Shown here piece after piece: positions 6,315 to 6,368 of a stretch of DNA of 6,368 bases. Each line of letters opens with the position of its first letter. The first letter of the stretch is position 1. The notes beneath the pieces are model-generated. The model had not been told where the DNA came from. It was given only the letters and a program-made list of their open reading frames with translations, and ran no database searches. The stretch covers positions 1 through 6,368 of the forward strand of contig JAZNLK010000084.1 of assembly GCA_045579055.1 (NCBI GenBank). Reading direction: 5' to 3'. The translations under genes and the position numbers were made by a program. Source of the stretch: SIG440 sp045579055. Lineage in GTDB: Bacteria; Bacillota; Clostridia; Monoglobales; Monoglobaceae.

Positions 6315-6354
6315 AAAAAAGATGCATATCAAGATTTTTTGACTGCATCTTTTT
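6315..6354 (-). terminator. Intrinsic terminator of a gene beyond the right edge
   Basis: AAAAAGATGCA (6316-6326) and TGCATCTTTTT (6344-6354) are perfect 11-bp complements with a 17-nt loop. On the minus strand the hairpin is followed by six T, then ATTTT. TAA at 6363-6361 or TGA at 6367-6365 could be the stop of an upstream minus-strand gene, with spacing like the other two gene-terminator pairs here. A T-tract on the plus side means it may work in both directions. Confidence 0.75.
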
Positions 6355-6368
6355 ATGTGCTTATTCAT

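Noticed and set aside
6302..6368. Minus-strand frame of 21 codons starting with ATG at 6368
   Set aside because: It passes through the terminator hairpin, has no visible ribosome binding site and ends at once; the region is better read as the 3' end of an upstream gene.

Overview
This AT-rich window most likely comes from the chromosome of a low-GC, polysaccharide-degrading Firmicute of the class Clostridia, possibly from gut or rumen. The evidence is strong AGGAGG-type ribosome binding sites 8 nt before each start, classical sigma-A promoters with 17-bp spacers, a TTG start codon, lysine-rich Gram-positive signal peptides, and a very large secreted protein with a copper-amine-oxidase-N-like 'stalk' domain. 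The species cannot be named from the sequence.

Everything is transcribed on the minus strand, so the window reads from right to left. The right edge (about 6315-6368) holds a terminator for a gene that lies almost entirely outside the window. Next come a promoter (6228-6256) and a 1482-residue secreted protein (1708-6156). That protein has a signal peptide, two concanavalin/LamG-like modules, a GH99-like (WbsX-type) glycosidase domain, a beta-sandwich module, a stalk domain, a second beta-sandwich module related to the first, and an unassigned C-terminal region. Its terminator is at 1670-1701. A near-consensus promoter (1575-1603) then drives a cytoplasmic Gfo/Idh/MocA-family NAD(P)-dependent oxidoreductase (375-1535), which ends at a terminator at 346-372. 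Finally, a promoter at 243-271 drives another secreted protein, of which only the first 50 residues lie in the window (1-152).

The two secreted proteins appear to be related. Directly after their signal peptides they share GTT-x-LFNG-x-AT, with 9 of 11 residues identical and several synonymous codon differences. Their promoters also share an arrangement: TTGCA(A/T), 17 bp, extended -10, with a dyad on the -35 in the same register around a common TGCAAGC. The oxidoreductase promoter does not have this dyad. A reasonable reading, which is inference, is a glycan-foraging locus. In it, co-regulated secreted multidomain proteins bind and cleave an external polysaccharide, and a cytoplasmic sugar oxidoreductase converts a product. 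The substrate cannot be read from the sequence. There are no RNA genes, CRISPR arrays, insertion sequences or prophage genes.
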